Source of the DNA: Arthrobacter sp. Soil736
GTDB lineage: Bacteria; Actinomycetota; Actinomycetes; Actinomycetales; Micrococcaceae
Assembly (NCBI RefSeq): GCF_001428005.1
Contig: NZ_LMSB01000011.1
Span: 24,610 to 79,548 of the forward strand
Length of the DNA: 54,939 nucleotides
Direction of reading: 5' to 3'
Numbering within the stretch: the stretch's first letter is position 1; every line of letters begins with the position of its first letter. The position numbers and the translations under genes were made by a program. The notes below the pieces were generated by a model. The model was not told the DNA's origin and searched no databases. It was given only the letters and a program-made list of their open reading frames with translations. Of this stretch, positions 1 through 8,425 are shown in pieces.

Positions 1-1
1 C

Positions 2-388
2 GGGCTCGTGGAGCGCAGCGACTTCCTGTCCCTGCACGTGCCGCTCAACGACCAGACCCGGCACCTCGTGGACGCCGGCGTGCTGGAGCGGATGAAACCC
101 GGTGCCATCCTGATCAACACCGCCCGCGGGCCGATCGTGGACGAGGCCGCCCTCGTGTACGCCCTCCGCAACCGGGTCATTGCCGGCGCCGGACTGGACG
201 TCTTCGAGGACGAACCGACGCTGGCACCCGGCCTGGCCCAACTGCCCAACACGGTCCTCCTGCCGCACGTGGGCAGCGCCACCGTGCCGGTCCGCAGCGA
301 AATGGCCCGGCTCAGCGCGCTCAACGCCGTCGCCATCGCCGAAGGCCGCATACCTCCCCACCCCGTCAACCACCTCGCCGGAGCATGA
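2..388 (+). CDS. D-isomer-specific 2-hydroxyacid dehydrogenase, C-terminal part (5' end outside window)
   Basis: The reading frame is open through the first base, so only about the last 129 residues are present. They are the end of the NAD(P)-binding domain of a glyoxylate/hydroxypyruvate reductase type enzyme. The sequence has the catalytic-arginine segment NTARGPIVDE, the glutamate segment DVFEDEPTLAPGL and the catalytic histidine in LLPHVGSAT. The family reduces 2-oxoacids such as glyoxylate or hydroxypyruvate. The stop codon overlaps the start of the glycerate kinase gene (ATGA), so the two are translationally coupled. A glycerate-forming reductase feeding glycerate kinase is the natural reading. 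Exact substrate preference cannot be told from this fragment. Confidence 0.9.
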   Translation, partial: GLVERSDFLSLHVPLNDQTRHLVDAGVLERMKPGAILINTARGPIVDEAALVYALRNRVIAGAGLDVFEDEPTLAPGLAQLPNTVLLPHVGSATVPVRSEMARLSALNAVAIAEGRIPPHPVNHLAGA

Positions 389-1371
389 CCATTCTGGTTG
401 CCCCGGACAGTTTCAAGGGGACGTACTCGGCGGCGGACGTCGCCACGGCAATCGGCGCCGGCATCAAGGACGGCGGCGGCAGGGCCGTCCAGCTGCCCGT
501 TGCCGACGGGGGCGAGGGGACGTTCGACGTCCTCTGCCGCAGCCTCCAGACGTCGGCGGTAACGGTGGAAGTGCTGAATTCCTTTGGCGAGCCCCTGTCC
601 GCGACCATTGGGCTCGCCGCGGACGGAACCGCCGTCGTCGAGGTCGCCCAGGCCAGCGGTCTCTCGGCGGCAAGGAGCCCCCTGGATGCAGTATCGGCCA
701 GCACCTACGGAACCGGCATGCTGGTCGCGGCCGCCGTGAATCACGGTGCCACGCACATCCTGGTGGCGGCCGGCGGTTCGGCCACCACCGACGGCGGAGC
801 CGGCGCCGTGCAGGCGATCCACGACCACGGCGGACTTCGCGGCGCCCGGATCACGGTACTCTCCGATGTGACCACGACGTTCCTTGATGCTCCCCGCGTT
901 TTCGGACCCCAGAAAGGGGCCGACCCGGACAGCGTCAGGCTCCTGGAAGAACGCCTGGCCCTGCTTGCCGGTTCATATCCCCGCAGCCCGGCGGGAGTGC
1001 CGCGCACCGGCGCGGCGGGCGGCCTCTCCGGCGGGTTGTGGGCACACTTCGGGGCAGAACTTGTGTCCGGGGCGGACGCTGTCCTTGACGCGGCAAAGTT
1101 CGACGAACACGTGGAGTCAGCCGACGCCGTCGTGGTCGGGGAGGGGCGCCTCGATTCCCAGACCGGGGAGGGCAAGATCATCTCGGCCATCCTGGGAAGA
1201 GTGCGGAAATCCGGCCGGCGCATCCCTGTGGTGGCCGTCGTGGGATCCGTTGCGGCGGACCTGGGTGCCTACGCAGAGCACTTCACGGAGATCCTCATAG
1301 CCACCGATGCTGCTGAGATGCAGGCGGCCGGAAAGTCGGTGGCCGGCTACTCGAAGCTCCGGCGGCACTAG
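385..1371 (+). CDS. Glycerate kinase
   Basis: Family 1 glycerate kinase (GarK/GlxK type), which phosphorylates D-glycerate to 2-phosphoglycerate for entry into glycolysis. Family marks are APDSFKGTYSA at the N-terminus, PVADGGEGTFDVL, GGSATTDGGAGA, FGPQKGA and VVGEGRLDSQTGEGK. At 328 residues it is shorter than the common form of about 375. The missing part lies between GGSATTDGGAGA and the FGPQKGA motif, where most homologs carry an extra loop, and all core motifs are intact, so I read it as a compact variant rather than a broken gene. The ATG overlaps the upstream dehydrogenase stop codon. Downstream lies the convergent IclR gene, a plausible regulator. Confidence 0.93.
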   Translation: MTILVAPDSFKGTYSAADVATAIGAGIKDGGGRAVQLPVADGGEGTFDVLCRSLQTSAVTVEVLNSFGEPLSATIGLAADGTAVVEVAQASGLSAARSPLDAVSASTYGTGMLVAAAVNHGATHILVAAGGSATTDGGAGAVQAIHDHGGLRGARITVLSDVTTTFLDAPRVFGPQKGADPDSVRLLEERLALLAGSYPRSPAGVPRTGAAGGLSGGLWAHFGAELVSGADAVLDAAKFDEHVESADAVVVGEGRLDSQTGEGKIISAILGRVRKSGRRIPVVAVVGSVAADLGAYAEHFTEILIATDAAEMQAAGKSVAGYSKLRRH

Positions 1372-1380
1372 CCGGCCCGC

Positions 1381-1414
1381 GTTTCCCGGCGGGCGTTACG
1401 ACTCGCCGGGAAAC
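1381..1414. terminator. Terminator-like hairpin between glycerate kinase and IclR gene
   Basis: Perfect 11-bp inverted repeat GTTTCCCGGCG / CGCCGGGAAAC with a 12-nt loop, just past the glycerate kinase stop and overlapping the last codons of the convergent IclR gene. There is no T-run on either side, so it may work with Rho or act as a mRNA 3'-end stabiliser rather than as a classical intrinsic terminator. Confidence 0.5.
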
Positions 1415-2187
1415 CGGCCGCCAATTAATCTCGTCATATGCTCCGCTGTGGCAAGCAGGGGCTCCAGCCAGGCTTCACAGGTCTCCAACGGCATCCGCAG
1501 GGTGGGTCCGCTGATGGTCACCGCCCCCACCAATCCGGCCGCCGAGTCGAACACGGGAGCGGATAGACCCGAGGCTCCGTCCTCGCGCTCACCCACCGTT
1601 ATCGCAAACCCGTCGACCCGGGTCTTCTTGACTGCGGCTTCCAGATCCTCGGAGCTGGTGATGGTGGACTCCGTGATGGGCTCCAAGGGATCCCGCAGGA
1701 CGGCGTCCATCAGGTCCGGATCCCAGGCCAAAAGCACCCGCCCGGCTGAGCCGGCGTGGAGCGGCAGAACCTTGCCAAGATGCATCTCGCGGCGAAGCGC
1801 ATGGCGTGTGTCTGCCATGGCCACGCAGACGCGGTAATGCTGCTCCGCCTTGAAGAAACACGCCGTCTCGCCCGTGGTGTCGCGCAGCGACTTGAGCAGC
1901 GGGCTCAGGATGTCGATGACTTCCATTCCGCGGGTTGCCGGAGCCGCCCAGTACGCCATTCGAATGCCGATGCGGTAGGCATCTTCCTCCCGGTCCAGGA
2001 ATCCCTGAGAGGTCAGGTTCGTGACAAGCCGCTGGACTGTGGACGTCGGCATTCCCGTGTACTCGCGGATGTCGCTCAGCGACAATACCGGCTTGGAGAG
2101 GGAGAAAGCATCCAGGATGGAGGTTATTTTTCCGAGAACAAGCAATGGGTTGCTGCTGGACTTCGCAAGAGCATCGGACGCCGACAT
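1396..2187 (-). CDS. IclR-family transcriptional regulator
   Basis: 263-residue regulator with an N-terminal winged helix-turn-helix (from about residue 15: VLGKITSILDAFS, then SLSDIREYTGMPTSTVQRLV) and a C-terminal IclR effector-binding domain. The effector domain carries the typical LPLHAGSAGRVLLA and GFAITVGEREDGASGLSAPVF segments. Such proteins bind small carboxylates and often repress a neighbouring catabolic operon. The frame extends upstream by 62 codons, but the ATG at 2187 puts the HTH at the normal distance from the N-terminus, so I chose it. It is convergent with the glyoxylate/glycerate genes, which are the likely targets (inference). Confidence 0.88.
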   Translation of the reverse strand: MSASDALAKSSSNPLLVLGKITSILDAFSLSKPVLSLSDIREYTGMPTSTVQRLVTNLTSQGFLDREEDAYRIGIRMAYWAAPATRGMEVIDILSPLLKSLRDTTGETACFFKAEQHYRVCVAMADTRHALRREMHLGKVLPLHAGSAGRVLLAWDPDLMDAVLRDPLEPITESTITSSEDLEAAVKKTRVDGFAITVGEREDGASGLSAPVFDSAAGLVGAVTISGPTLRMPLETCEAWLEPLLATAEHMTRLIGGRFPGES

Positions 2188-2371
2188 AGAACTCACGCTA
2201 GACGCTGGCGGCAGCCGAATCCACTCGCCTCCCCGCTGGGAGTTGGACAGGTTGGAGAAGCCGACGTCGTGGCCAATGGGGGACGCTCGGGTTGACCAGG
2301 GAAGCGTTGAGTGTCCTCCGCCGGCGGGGTAGCGTGGCAGTACCGTCACATCGCACCGAGGGGGAGCGACC

Positions 2372-4198
2372 ATGCCACATCTGAGACGTCAACTGGCGGC
2401 CGCCACGGCGGCCCTGGCTTTGAGCGTGACCGGCGGCGCCGTCGCCAGTCCTGCGTTCGCCGATCCGCGGGAGACGGAAAAGACCGCGACCGCCACGGGG
2501 TACGGCGGCGCGGTAAGCACCGTGGACCCTGAGGCCTCCGCCGCGGCGATTGAGATCCTCCGCAAGGGCGGCAACGCGGCGGACGCGGCCGTCGCCGCCG
2601 CCGCGACCCTCGGCGTGACCGAGCCGTACAGCGCCGGGATCGGCGGGGGCGGCTACTTCCTGTTCTACAACGCCGAGACCGGCCGGGTGGGCACCATCGA
2701 CGGCCGTGAGACGGCACCGGAAGCAATGCCGCGCGACGCGTTCATCGACCCCGCGACCGGCAAGCCCTACAACTTCACGCCGGAGCTCGTCACGAGCGGC
2801 GTCTCCGTGGGCGTCCCCGGCACGCCGGCCACCTGGGAGCGTGCACTCAAGCGCTGGGGCACATTGGGCCTTGACGATGCCCTCGAGCCTGCCATTGAGG
2901 TTGCGGACCGCGGCTTCGAGGTCGACCAAACCTTCCGCCAGCAGACCCTCGACAACAAGCTCCGCTTTGAGGCGTTCGCTTCGACGAGCAGCCTGTTCCT
3001 CCCCGGCGGCGACGCGCCCGCCGTCGGCAGTGTCTTCAAGAACCCCGACCTCGCCGAAACGTACCGGCTCCTCGCCGACAAGGGAACGCGCGGCTTCTAC
3101 CGCGGCCCGCTCGCCGAAGAGATCGCGGCCACCGTCCAGGCTCCGCCGAAGACCAAAACCACCACGCTGCCCGTCCCGGCGGGCCACCTGACGACGGCGG
3201 ACCTCGCCGCTTACGGCACCCTGGACCAGGCGCCCACGCATGTGGCATACCGCGACCTGGACGTCTACGGCATGGCACCGTCGAGCAGCGGTGGCACCAC
3301 AGTCGGCGAGGCGCTGAACATTCTGGACACGTTCAACCTTGCGGAGATGTCCGCGCCCGACGCCCTGCACCACTACCTTGAGGCCAGCGCCCTCGCGTTC
3401 GCGGACCGCGGCAAGTACGTGGGCGACCCCGCGTTCGTCGACGTTCCCACGGACGCCCTGACGGACCCGCTGTTCGGGAAGGAACGCTCGTGCGAGATCG
3501 ATCCGAAGCACGCGGCCGTGAAGCCCGTGGCACCGGGGGATGTGGCCAATTACGACGGCGCGTGCCCGGCAGCCGAGGCGGCCCCCGCCGACGAGAGGGA
3601 CACCGAGAACATCTCGACCACCAACCTGACGGTCGCGGACAAGTGGGGCAACGTGGTGGAGTACACGCTCACCATCGAGCAGACGGGCGGGTCCGGCATG
3701 GTGGTGCCGGGCCGCGGATTCCTGCTCAACAACGAGCTGACCGACTTCTCGACCGTGTTTGACGCGAACGACCCGAACCGGATCCAGCCGGGGAAGCGCC
3801 CGCGCTCCTCAATGTCGCCGACCATCATCCTCGACGACGGCAAGCCGTTCCTCGCCCTCGGCTCGCCCGGCGGATCGACGATCATCACCACCGTCCTGCA
3901 GACGATCCTCAACCGGGTGGACCTGGGCATGAGCATCTCCGACGCGATCGCGGCACCGCGCGCGGCGCAGCGGAACGCTGCCAAGGTCACGGCCGAGCCA
4001 GCCTTCATCAAGGCATATAAAAAACAGCTCACGCCGTACGGTCACGAGTTCACTCCGTCGGGTGACGCCTTCACCTCGGCGGCAGAAATCGGCGCGGCCA
4101 CCGCCATCGAGTTCAGGTCCGACGGCCGCATGGTCGCCGCGGCCGAGCCGGTCAGGCGAGGGGGCGGCTCGGCGATGGTGGTCACACCGTCGCGGTGA
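2372..4198 (+). CDS. ggt: Gamma-glutamyltransferase (secreted)
   Basis: 608-residue gamma-glutamyltranspeptidase precursor, an Ntn-hydrolase that hydrolyses or transfers gamma-glutamyl groups from glutathione and gamma-glutamyl peptides. An N-terminal signal peptide with the cleavage-like site ASPAFA-D implies export. Large-subunit marks include ILRKGGNAADAAVA and SAGIGGGGYF. Autoprocessing should occur before the nucleophile threonine at about residue 416 in the TTNLTV motif (most homologs read TTH). Downstream are GGSGMVVPGRGFLLNNE and KRPRSSMSPTI, and the oxyanion segment SPGGSTII. A good ribosome site (GGGGAG) precedes the ATG. It is convergent with the CapA-like gene. Confidence 0.95.
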   Translation: MPHLRRQLAAATAALALSVTGGAVASPAFADPRETEKTATATGYGGAVSTVDPEASAAAIEILRKGGNAADAAVAAAATLGVTEPYSAGIGGGGYFLFYNAETGRVGTIDGRETAPEAMPRDAFIDPATGKPYNFTPELVTSGVSVGVPGTPATWERALKRWGTLGLDDALEPAIEVADRGFEVDQTFRQQTLDNKLRFEAFASTSSLFLPGGDAPAVGSVFKNPDLAETYRLLADKGTRGFYRGPLAEEIAATVQAPPKTKTTTLPVPAGHLTTADLAAYGTLDQAPTHVAYRDLDVYGMAPSSSGGTTVGEALNILDTFNLAEMSAPDALHHYLEASALAFADRGKYVGDPAFVDVPTDALTDPLFGKERSCEIDPKHAAVKPVAPGDVANYDGACPAAEAAPADERDTENISTTNLTVADKWGNVVEYTLTIEQTGGSGMVVPGRGFLLNNELTDFSTVFDANDPNRIQPGKRPRSSMSPTIILDDGKPFLALGSPGGSTIITTVLQTILNRVDLGMSISDAIAAPRAAQRNAAKVTAEPAFIKAYKKQLTPYGHEFTPSGDAFTSAAEIGAATAIEFRSDGRMVAAAEPVRRGGGSAMVVTPSR

Positions 4199-4211
4199 GG
4201 CCTGTGCGGCG

Positions 4212-5228
4212 CTAGGGTGATCCGCCGTCCGGCTGGTCTGGGCCGTCGGGCTGGTCTGTGCCGATCGGTATGTCCAAGACGCTATCGCCCTCGATCCAGC
4301 TGCTCCGGGTGCCGAGCTGCGTGCTCAGCCGTTCCATCCGCTCGGCAATTTTCCCCGCGCTCCGACGCGCAAGCCGGGTCTGGAAGCGCGTGATTTCCGT
4401 CGGATGCAGACGCAACCTGCGGGGTGCGCTTCCCCTGGTTTCCAGGAGGAAGACGAATGACTGGTCATTGCGTTCATCCGGGTCCACGGCGTAGTCATCC
4501 ACAAAGTCGCCGGCGCTGTAGACAATGGGCCGGTTCCTGTAAATTTCTACGCCGCGGAAAATGTGGGCCGAATGCCCGAACACGACGTCGGCCCCGGCCG
4601 CTATCAGCGCCCGGGCCAACCTTCGATGGGCAGGCGGGACCTCGGATCCCCAGTTGGCGCCCCAATGTGCCGAGACGATCAGCAGCTGGACCCGGCCCTT
4701 CGTCTGCCGGACCAGTTCCAACAAATCCGCCACCCGGCGGTCACCAGGGTCCACGGGGACGTAGTAAATTCCTGGATCGCGGCCGGTTGCCTCCCAGTCC
4801 GGCTGATTGTCAGTAAAGGCAATGAAGCCGACCGCATGCGGACCCACCCGCCGGACCACCGGCCGCCGGGCCGTTTCCAGGTCCATCCCTGCCCCGGCCC
4901 GCAGGATCCCGTGCTGATCGAGAGCCGCCAGCATCTCCCGCAGCGCATCAACTCCGAAGTCCAGCACATGGTTGTTGGCCAGCGAGACCACATCGATCGC
5001 CGCGGACCTCAGGCTCGCCACGTTCTTGACGTCCGAGCGGAAGTGGTACACCTTGCCGACCATAGGTGTTCCGCCGTCCGCCAGGACGCATTCGAGGTTG
5101 GCGAACGTGAAGTCGGCCTGTCGCAGGACAGGGAGGATATCGCCCCAGGGATAGGCGGGATCGGCCGTCTTCAGGTGGTCGTTGACCAGCCGGCCCAGCA
5201 TGACGTCCCCCAGGAGCGCGATCCGCAT
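4212..5228 (-). CDS. CapA-family metallophosphatase-like protein
   Basis: 338-residue protein of the CapA/PgsA poly-gamma-glutamate family, which has a calcineurin-like metallophosphoesterase fold. Visible marks are LLGDVMLGR at the N-terminus, TFANLECVL, SLANNHVLDFG, VSAHWGANW and FGHSAHIFRGVE. In Bacillus, CapA belongs to the capsule synthesis complex. Here no signal peptide, membrane anchor or capB/capC partner is seen, so the role is uncertain. The ATG at 5228 has a strong ribosome site (GGAGGTGGGG), and a further 21 upstream codons are in frame but do not look like protein. The neighbour is a gamma-glutamyltransferase, the family of the capsule-processing enzyme CapD, but the two genes converge and are not an operon. 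Confidence 0.82.
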   Translation of the reverse strand: MRIALLGDVMLGRLVNDHLKTADPAYPWGDILPVLRQADFTFANLECVLADGGTPMVGKVYHFRSDVKNVASLRSAAIDVVSLANNHVLDFGVDALREMLAALDQHGILRAGAGMDLETARRPVVRRVGPHAVGFIAFTDNQPDWEATGRDPGIYYVPVDPGDRRVADLLELVRQTKGRVQLLIVSAHWGANWGSEVPPAHRRLARALIAAGADVVFGHSAHIFRGVEIYRNRPIVYSAGDFVDDYAVDPDERNDQSFVFLLETRGSAPRRLRLHPTEITRFQTRLARRSAGKIAERMERLSTQLGTRSSWIEGDSVLDIPIGTDQPDGPDQPDGGSP

Positions 5229-5491
5229 GCCCCACCTCCAACTTGCAAGGCCCCTGCTATCAGGATGCACCGCTTCCTGGCCCGGTGCCAATCAACCGGC
5301 GAGGCGATATCCGCCGTCGAACCGGCGCACGGAACTTCACCGGTTTCTCGCCGCAAAAAGGCCTCGCAGGGTCCGGCTTCGTGAGGGATAGTGGGAGCAG
5401 GAGCAGTAGGCCGCAGCGCCTCCATTCCCTGGGCGGCTGATTCTCCGGTCCGGAAGGGGTCTGCGGCCGCCGTGTTGATGGGAACGTCTCG

Positions 5492-6832
5492 GTGATGGGC
5501 ATTTTCGCGGACAGGGCTGATGCAGGGCGGCAGTTGGGGCTGCGGCTGGAGTATCTGCGCGGGGCGGACGCCGTCGTTCTGGGCGTGCCCCGCGGCGGAG
5601 TTCCGGTGGCCTTCGAGGTTGCGGGGGCACTCGACGCCCAGCTCGATGTGATCGTCGTGCGCAAGCTGGGAGTACCGTCTCAGCCCGAACTCGCGATGGG
5701 AGCCATCGGGGAAAACGGGGCATTCGCCCTGGACAAACGCGTCCTCTCACTCGCAAGGGTCAAGGATAAAGACCTGTGGGCTGTTGAACAACGGGAGCGG
5801 CGCCTGCTTGATGACCGGGTGGCACGAGTCCGGGCTGGCAGGCCGCTCATGGATCTGAGCGGCCGCACCGCCGTGATTGTCGATGACGGGGTCGCTACCG
5901 GGTCAACTGCCCGCGTAGCGTGCAGCATCGCGCGCAAACTGGGGGCCGCGAGGGTGATTCTGGCCGTTCCCGTTGCCCCTGCTGACACCCTCCGAACATT
6001 TACGGAGGCGGACGAGGTGGTGTGCCTCGCCACGCCTCGGCAACTCACGGCTGTCAGCCAGCACTACCGTGACTTCTCCCCGACGAGCGACGACGAAGTG
6101 GTGTGGCTGCTCGAAGCTGCCGCCAAGCGTGCGCAGCGAGCGTCTTCGGCCACCGGCAACCCTGGCCTCGATGAAGACGTGCAGATCCAGTCGGACGGGG
6201 TGCAGCTGCGAGGACACCTAAACCTTCCCCGACCGGCTGCGGGAGTGGTGGTGTTCGCCCACGGCAGCGGCAGCGGCCGCCACAGTCCGCGGAACCGGTT
6301 CGTCGCCTCGGTGCTCCAGCAGGCCGGGCTGGGCACCTTGCTTCTGGACCTGCTCAGCCCCGGGGAAGAGCTCGATCGCGCCAACGTGTTCAACATCGAA
6401 CTGCTTGCGCGCCGGCTAACCGCGGCAACGGGCTGGCTCGGCAGCCGGCCGGACACGGACTCATGCAGCGTGGGATACTTCGGCGCGAGTACAGGAGCAG
6501 GTGCCGCGTTGTGGGCGGCGGCCGAGCAAGGGGAGAAGATCGGCGCAGTCGTCTCAAGGGGAGGCCGTCCGGATCTGGCCGGCCCGTGGCTTTCCCTCGT
6601 CCGCGCCCCGACGCTCTTGATTGTCGGCAGCGCAGATCACCGGGTGCTCGAGCTCAACCGCGGGGCGCAGGCCCTGATGCGCTGCCCCACCCGGCTGGAG
6701 CTTGTCCAGGGTGCAACCCACCTCTTCGAAGAACCCGGGACATTGGAGCAGGCAGCCGTCCTGGCCAGGGACTGGTTTGTGCAGTACCTGCTGCGGGGGC
6801 ACGGTGCGCCGGGACCCGAGCCCGGCCGATGA
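5492..6832 (+). CDS. Phosphoribosyltransferase / alpha-beta hydrolase fusion protein
   Basis: 446-residue two-domain protein. Residues about 1-215 form a phosphoribosyltransferase domain with the PRPP-binding segment VIVDDGVATGSTA and an N-terminal LGVPRGGVPVA and VIVVRKLGVP typical of this subfamily. Residues about 225-440 form a dienelactone-hydrolase-like alpha/beta hydrolase with FAHGSGSGRHSPRN, a nucleophile elbow GYFGASTGAG and a late histidine in QGATHLFEEPG. The fusion is known in Actinobacteria, but its reaction is not established. The start is GTG at 5492 followed directly by ATG at 5495; either could be used. It is transcribed away from the CapA gene, with about 260 bp between, and stands alone. 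Confidence 0.87.
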   Translation: MMGIFADRADAGRQLGLRLEYLRGADAVVLGVPRGGVPVAFEVAGALDAQLDVIVVRKLGVPSQPELAMGAIGENGAFALDKRVLSLARVKDKDLWAVEQRERRLLDDRVARVRAGRPLMDLSGRTAVIVDDGVATGSTARVACSIARKLGAARVILAVPVAPADTLRTFTEADEVVCLATPRQLTAVSQHYRDFSPTSDDEVVWLLEAAAKRAQRASSATGNPGLDEDVQIQSDGVQLRGHLNLPRPAAGVVVFAHGSGSGRHSPRNRFVASVLQQAGLGTLLLDLLSPGEELDRANVFNIELLARRLTAATGWLGSRPDTDSCSVGYFGASTGAGAALWAAAEQGEKIGAVVSRGGRPDLAGPWLSLVRAPTLLIVGSADHRVLELNRGAQALMRCPTRLELVQGATHLFEEPGTLEQAAVLARDWFVQYLLRGHGAPGPEPGR

Positions 6833-6860
6833 CCAACGCCCGGGGACCCGACTGCAGTGG

Positions 6861-7172
6861 TTAGAGCATTCCCTGGTGTTCTGTCCCCGCAAGGATCGGC
6901 GCCAGGCGGGTCACTTCAACCGGCTCCTTCAGGAGTCCCTCGAGCGACGCGTTCAGGCGCTTGACGGCATCCCCCTCGCCGTGGGCGTCGAGCAGCTCCG
7001 CGGTTTCCCATTTTTCGATCATGAGGATCTGGCCGTTCGGATCCTCATGGATGGCGTAGAGCAGGCAGCCCGGTTCTTCATGAACTTCGGCGATGGCGGG
7101 GGAGAGGGCCGCGACGACGTGGTCGAAGGCGCCTTCCTTCGGCGTGAACACAGCGGTAACAACGACGGGCAT
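6861..7172 (-). CDS. Putative antibiotic biosynthesis monooxygenase (ABM/quinol monooxygenase) domain protein
   Basis: 103-residue single-domain protein of the dimeric ferredoxin-like ABM fold (YgiN-like), with HEEPGCLLYAIHEDP and the IEKWETAELLDAH segment. Members oxidise quinols or act as small catabolic accessory enzymes; the function here is unknown. The ATG at 7172 has an AAGGAA ribosome site and lies 8 bp after the stop of the LacI gene, so the two form an operon. The frame is open for 67 more codons upstream, but that part lies inside the LacI gene. The association with a sugar-acid locus suggests a catabolic, not antibiotic, role (inference). Confidence 0.83.
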   Translation of the reverse strand: MPVVVTAVFTPKEGAFDHVVAALSPAIAEVHEEPGCLLYAIHEDPNGQILMIEKWETAELLDAHGEGDAVKRLNASLEGLLKEPVEVTRLAPILAGTEHQGML

Positions 7173-7180
7173 GGGTTTCC

Positions 7181-8215
7181 TTAACTTGCGGCGGAGCGGA
7201 TAAGAGGGGCAGAACTGTTGCGCGGCACGAAGTCCGCCTTGACCTCGATGCGCCGGGCGCCGGCCGGGAGCCGGCCCTGCATCCGTCCGAGGACGAGTTC
7301 GATGGAGTGCACGGCCAGCATATCGATCGGTTGGCGGATCACGTTTAGCGGCGGGTTCGTCAGTTCGGTCCACGGATTGTCGTCGAAGACGATGACCGAG
7401 AGTTCGTCGGGTATCCGCACGCCGACCTGAACGAGGCGGCGGACAGAGCTCTGCACCTGGGCGGTGTTCGCCACGATGAGTCCCGTGGGACTGTCCGGAA
7501 GCGCCAGGAGGGACCCGACGGCGTCGCCGCCCCCGTCTCCGCGGAACGGCACGTCCCGGATCAGCATGGGGTCCACCACGATGGAGGCGTTTTCGAGGGC
7601 GGTTCGGTAGCCTTCGATCCGCGCCTGGCCGGTGGACGTGCTCGTGGGGCCGGTTATGAGGCCGATGCGTGTGTGGCCGAGGGCGATGAGGTGCTCGGTG
7701 GCGCGGCGGGCCGAGTCGGAGTTCTCGATGCTGACAACATCCACATCTTCAAGTTCCGGGATGGTCCGGTCGACGAAGACGACGTTGACGCCGAGGTCAC
7801 GCAGGCGCTCCCACTTCTCGATGTTCCCCCCGGTGGGGGTCGCGATGACGCCGCCGACCGAGCGGTCAAGCAGCGTGTCAAGGGAGTCTGCCTCAAGGTG
7901 CGGGTCCTCCTGGGTGGTCATGACCACCACCTGCACCCCGTGGCTGCGGGCCTCCCACACAACACGGTCGGCAAGATGGGCGAAGAAGGGGTTGGCCAGA
8001 TCCGCAACCACGAGCCCAACTGTGAGTGCGTGGCCGGCGCTGAGCTCCCGGGCCGCGGCGCGTGGCCGGTACCCAAGCTCTCCGATCACCCGCAACACTT
8101 GTTCGCGCTTTGCCGGCGCGACGGGCCCTGATTCGGGATTCAGGACCCGGGACACCACGGAGACCGATACCCCCGCCGCCGCCGCGACATCGCGAATAGT
8201 TGGGGCCTTCTTCAT
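7181..8215 (-). CDS. LacI-family transcriptional regulator of the TRAP/oxidoreductase locus
   Basis: 344-residue LacI/GalR repressor. An N-terminal HTH begins TIRDVAAAAGVSVSVVSRVL, the hinge follows (GYRPRAAARELSAG), then a periplasmic-binding-protein-like sensor domain ending around VFDDNPWTELTNPPLNVIRQP. The ATG at 8215 has an excellent ribosome site (AAGGAGGAGG). It is divergent from the SAF oxidoreductase-TRAP operon and cotranscribed with the ABM-domain gene. A perfect 20-bp palindrome in the divergent promoter region (8312-8331) is its probable operator, so it likely represses both directions until a substrate of the TRAP system is present. Confidence 0.92.
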   Translation of the reverse strand: MKKAPTIRDVAAAAGVSVSVVSRVLNPESGPVAPAKREQVLRVIGELGYRPRAAARELSAGHALTVGLVVADLANPFFAHLADRVVWEARSHGVQVVVMTTQEDPHLEADSLDTLLDRSVGGVIATPTGGNIEKWERLRDLGVNVVFVDRTIPELEDVDVVSIENSDSARRATEHLIALGHTRIGLITGPTSTSTGQARIEGYRTALENASIVVDPMLIRDVPFRGDGGGDAVGSLLALPDSPTGLIVANTAQVQSSVRRLVQVGVRIPDELSVIVFDDNPWTELTNPPLNVIRQPIDMLAVHSIELVLGRMQGRLPAGARRIEVKADFVPRNSSAPLIRSAAS

Positions 8216-8282
8216 GTCTCCTCCTCCTTGAGGTCCTGCCTCGACCCTGCATTGCCGGTCATGCTCCGTCTCACCGGACCTG

Positions 8283-8331
8283 TTGACACAGCCTAACACC
8301 GACTGGTACAAAAGTGGAACCGGTTCCACTT
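8283..8331 (+). promoter_or_regulatory. Promoter with perfect LacI-type operator palindrome
   Basis: A -35 box TTGACA (8283-8288) and a -10-like TACAAA (8307-8312), separated by 18 bp, face the oxidoreductase/TRAP operon. Directly on the expected start site lies the perfect 20-bp palindrome AAGTGGAACCGGTTCCACTT (8312-8331) with the central CG typical of LacI-family operators. Binding here would block transcription of the + strand operon and probably of the regulator's own gene on the - strand. The palindrome is seen; the regulator assignment is inferred from position. Confidence 0.78.
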
Positions 8332-8425
8332 GGCCCCGAATCAGCTCAACCGCGACGAAGAAGTTGCTCCGCCCCTGAGGTGGAGAGCTCCTCTCCGGCG
8401 CGAAACGTCAACCAGAGAGATCCAC

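Noticed and set aside
2198..3511. 437-codon open frame on the - strand opposite the gamma-glutamyltransferase gene
   Set aside because: Arg/Gly/Val-rich shadow of the GGT gene without recognisable domains.
2372..5228. Poly-gamma-glutamate capsule operon
   Set aside because: The two genes converge, and capB/capC-type synthetase genes are absent.
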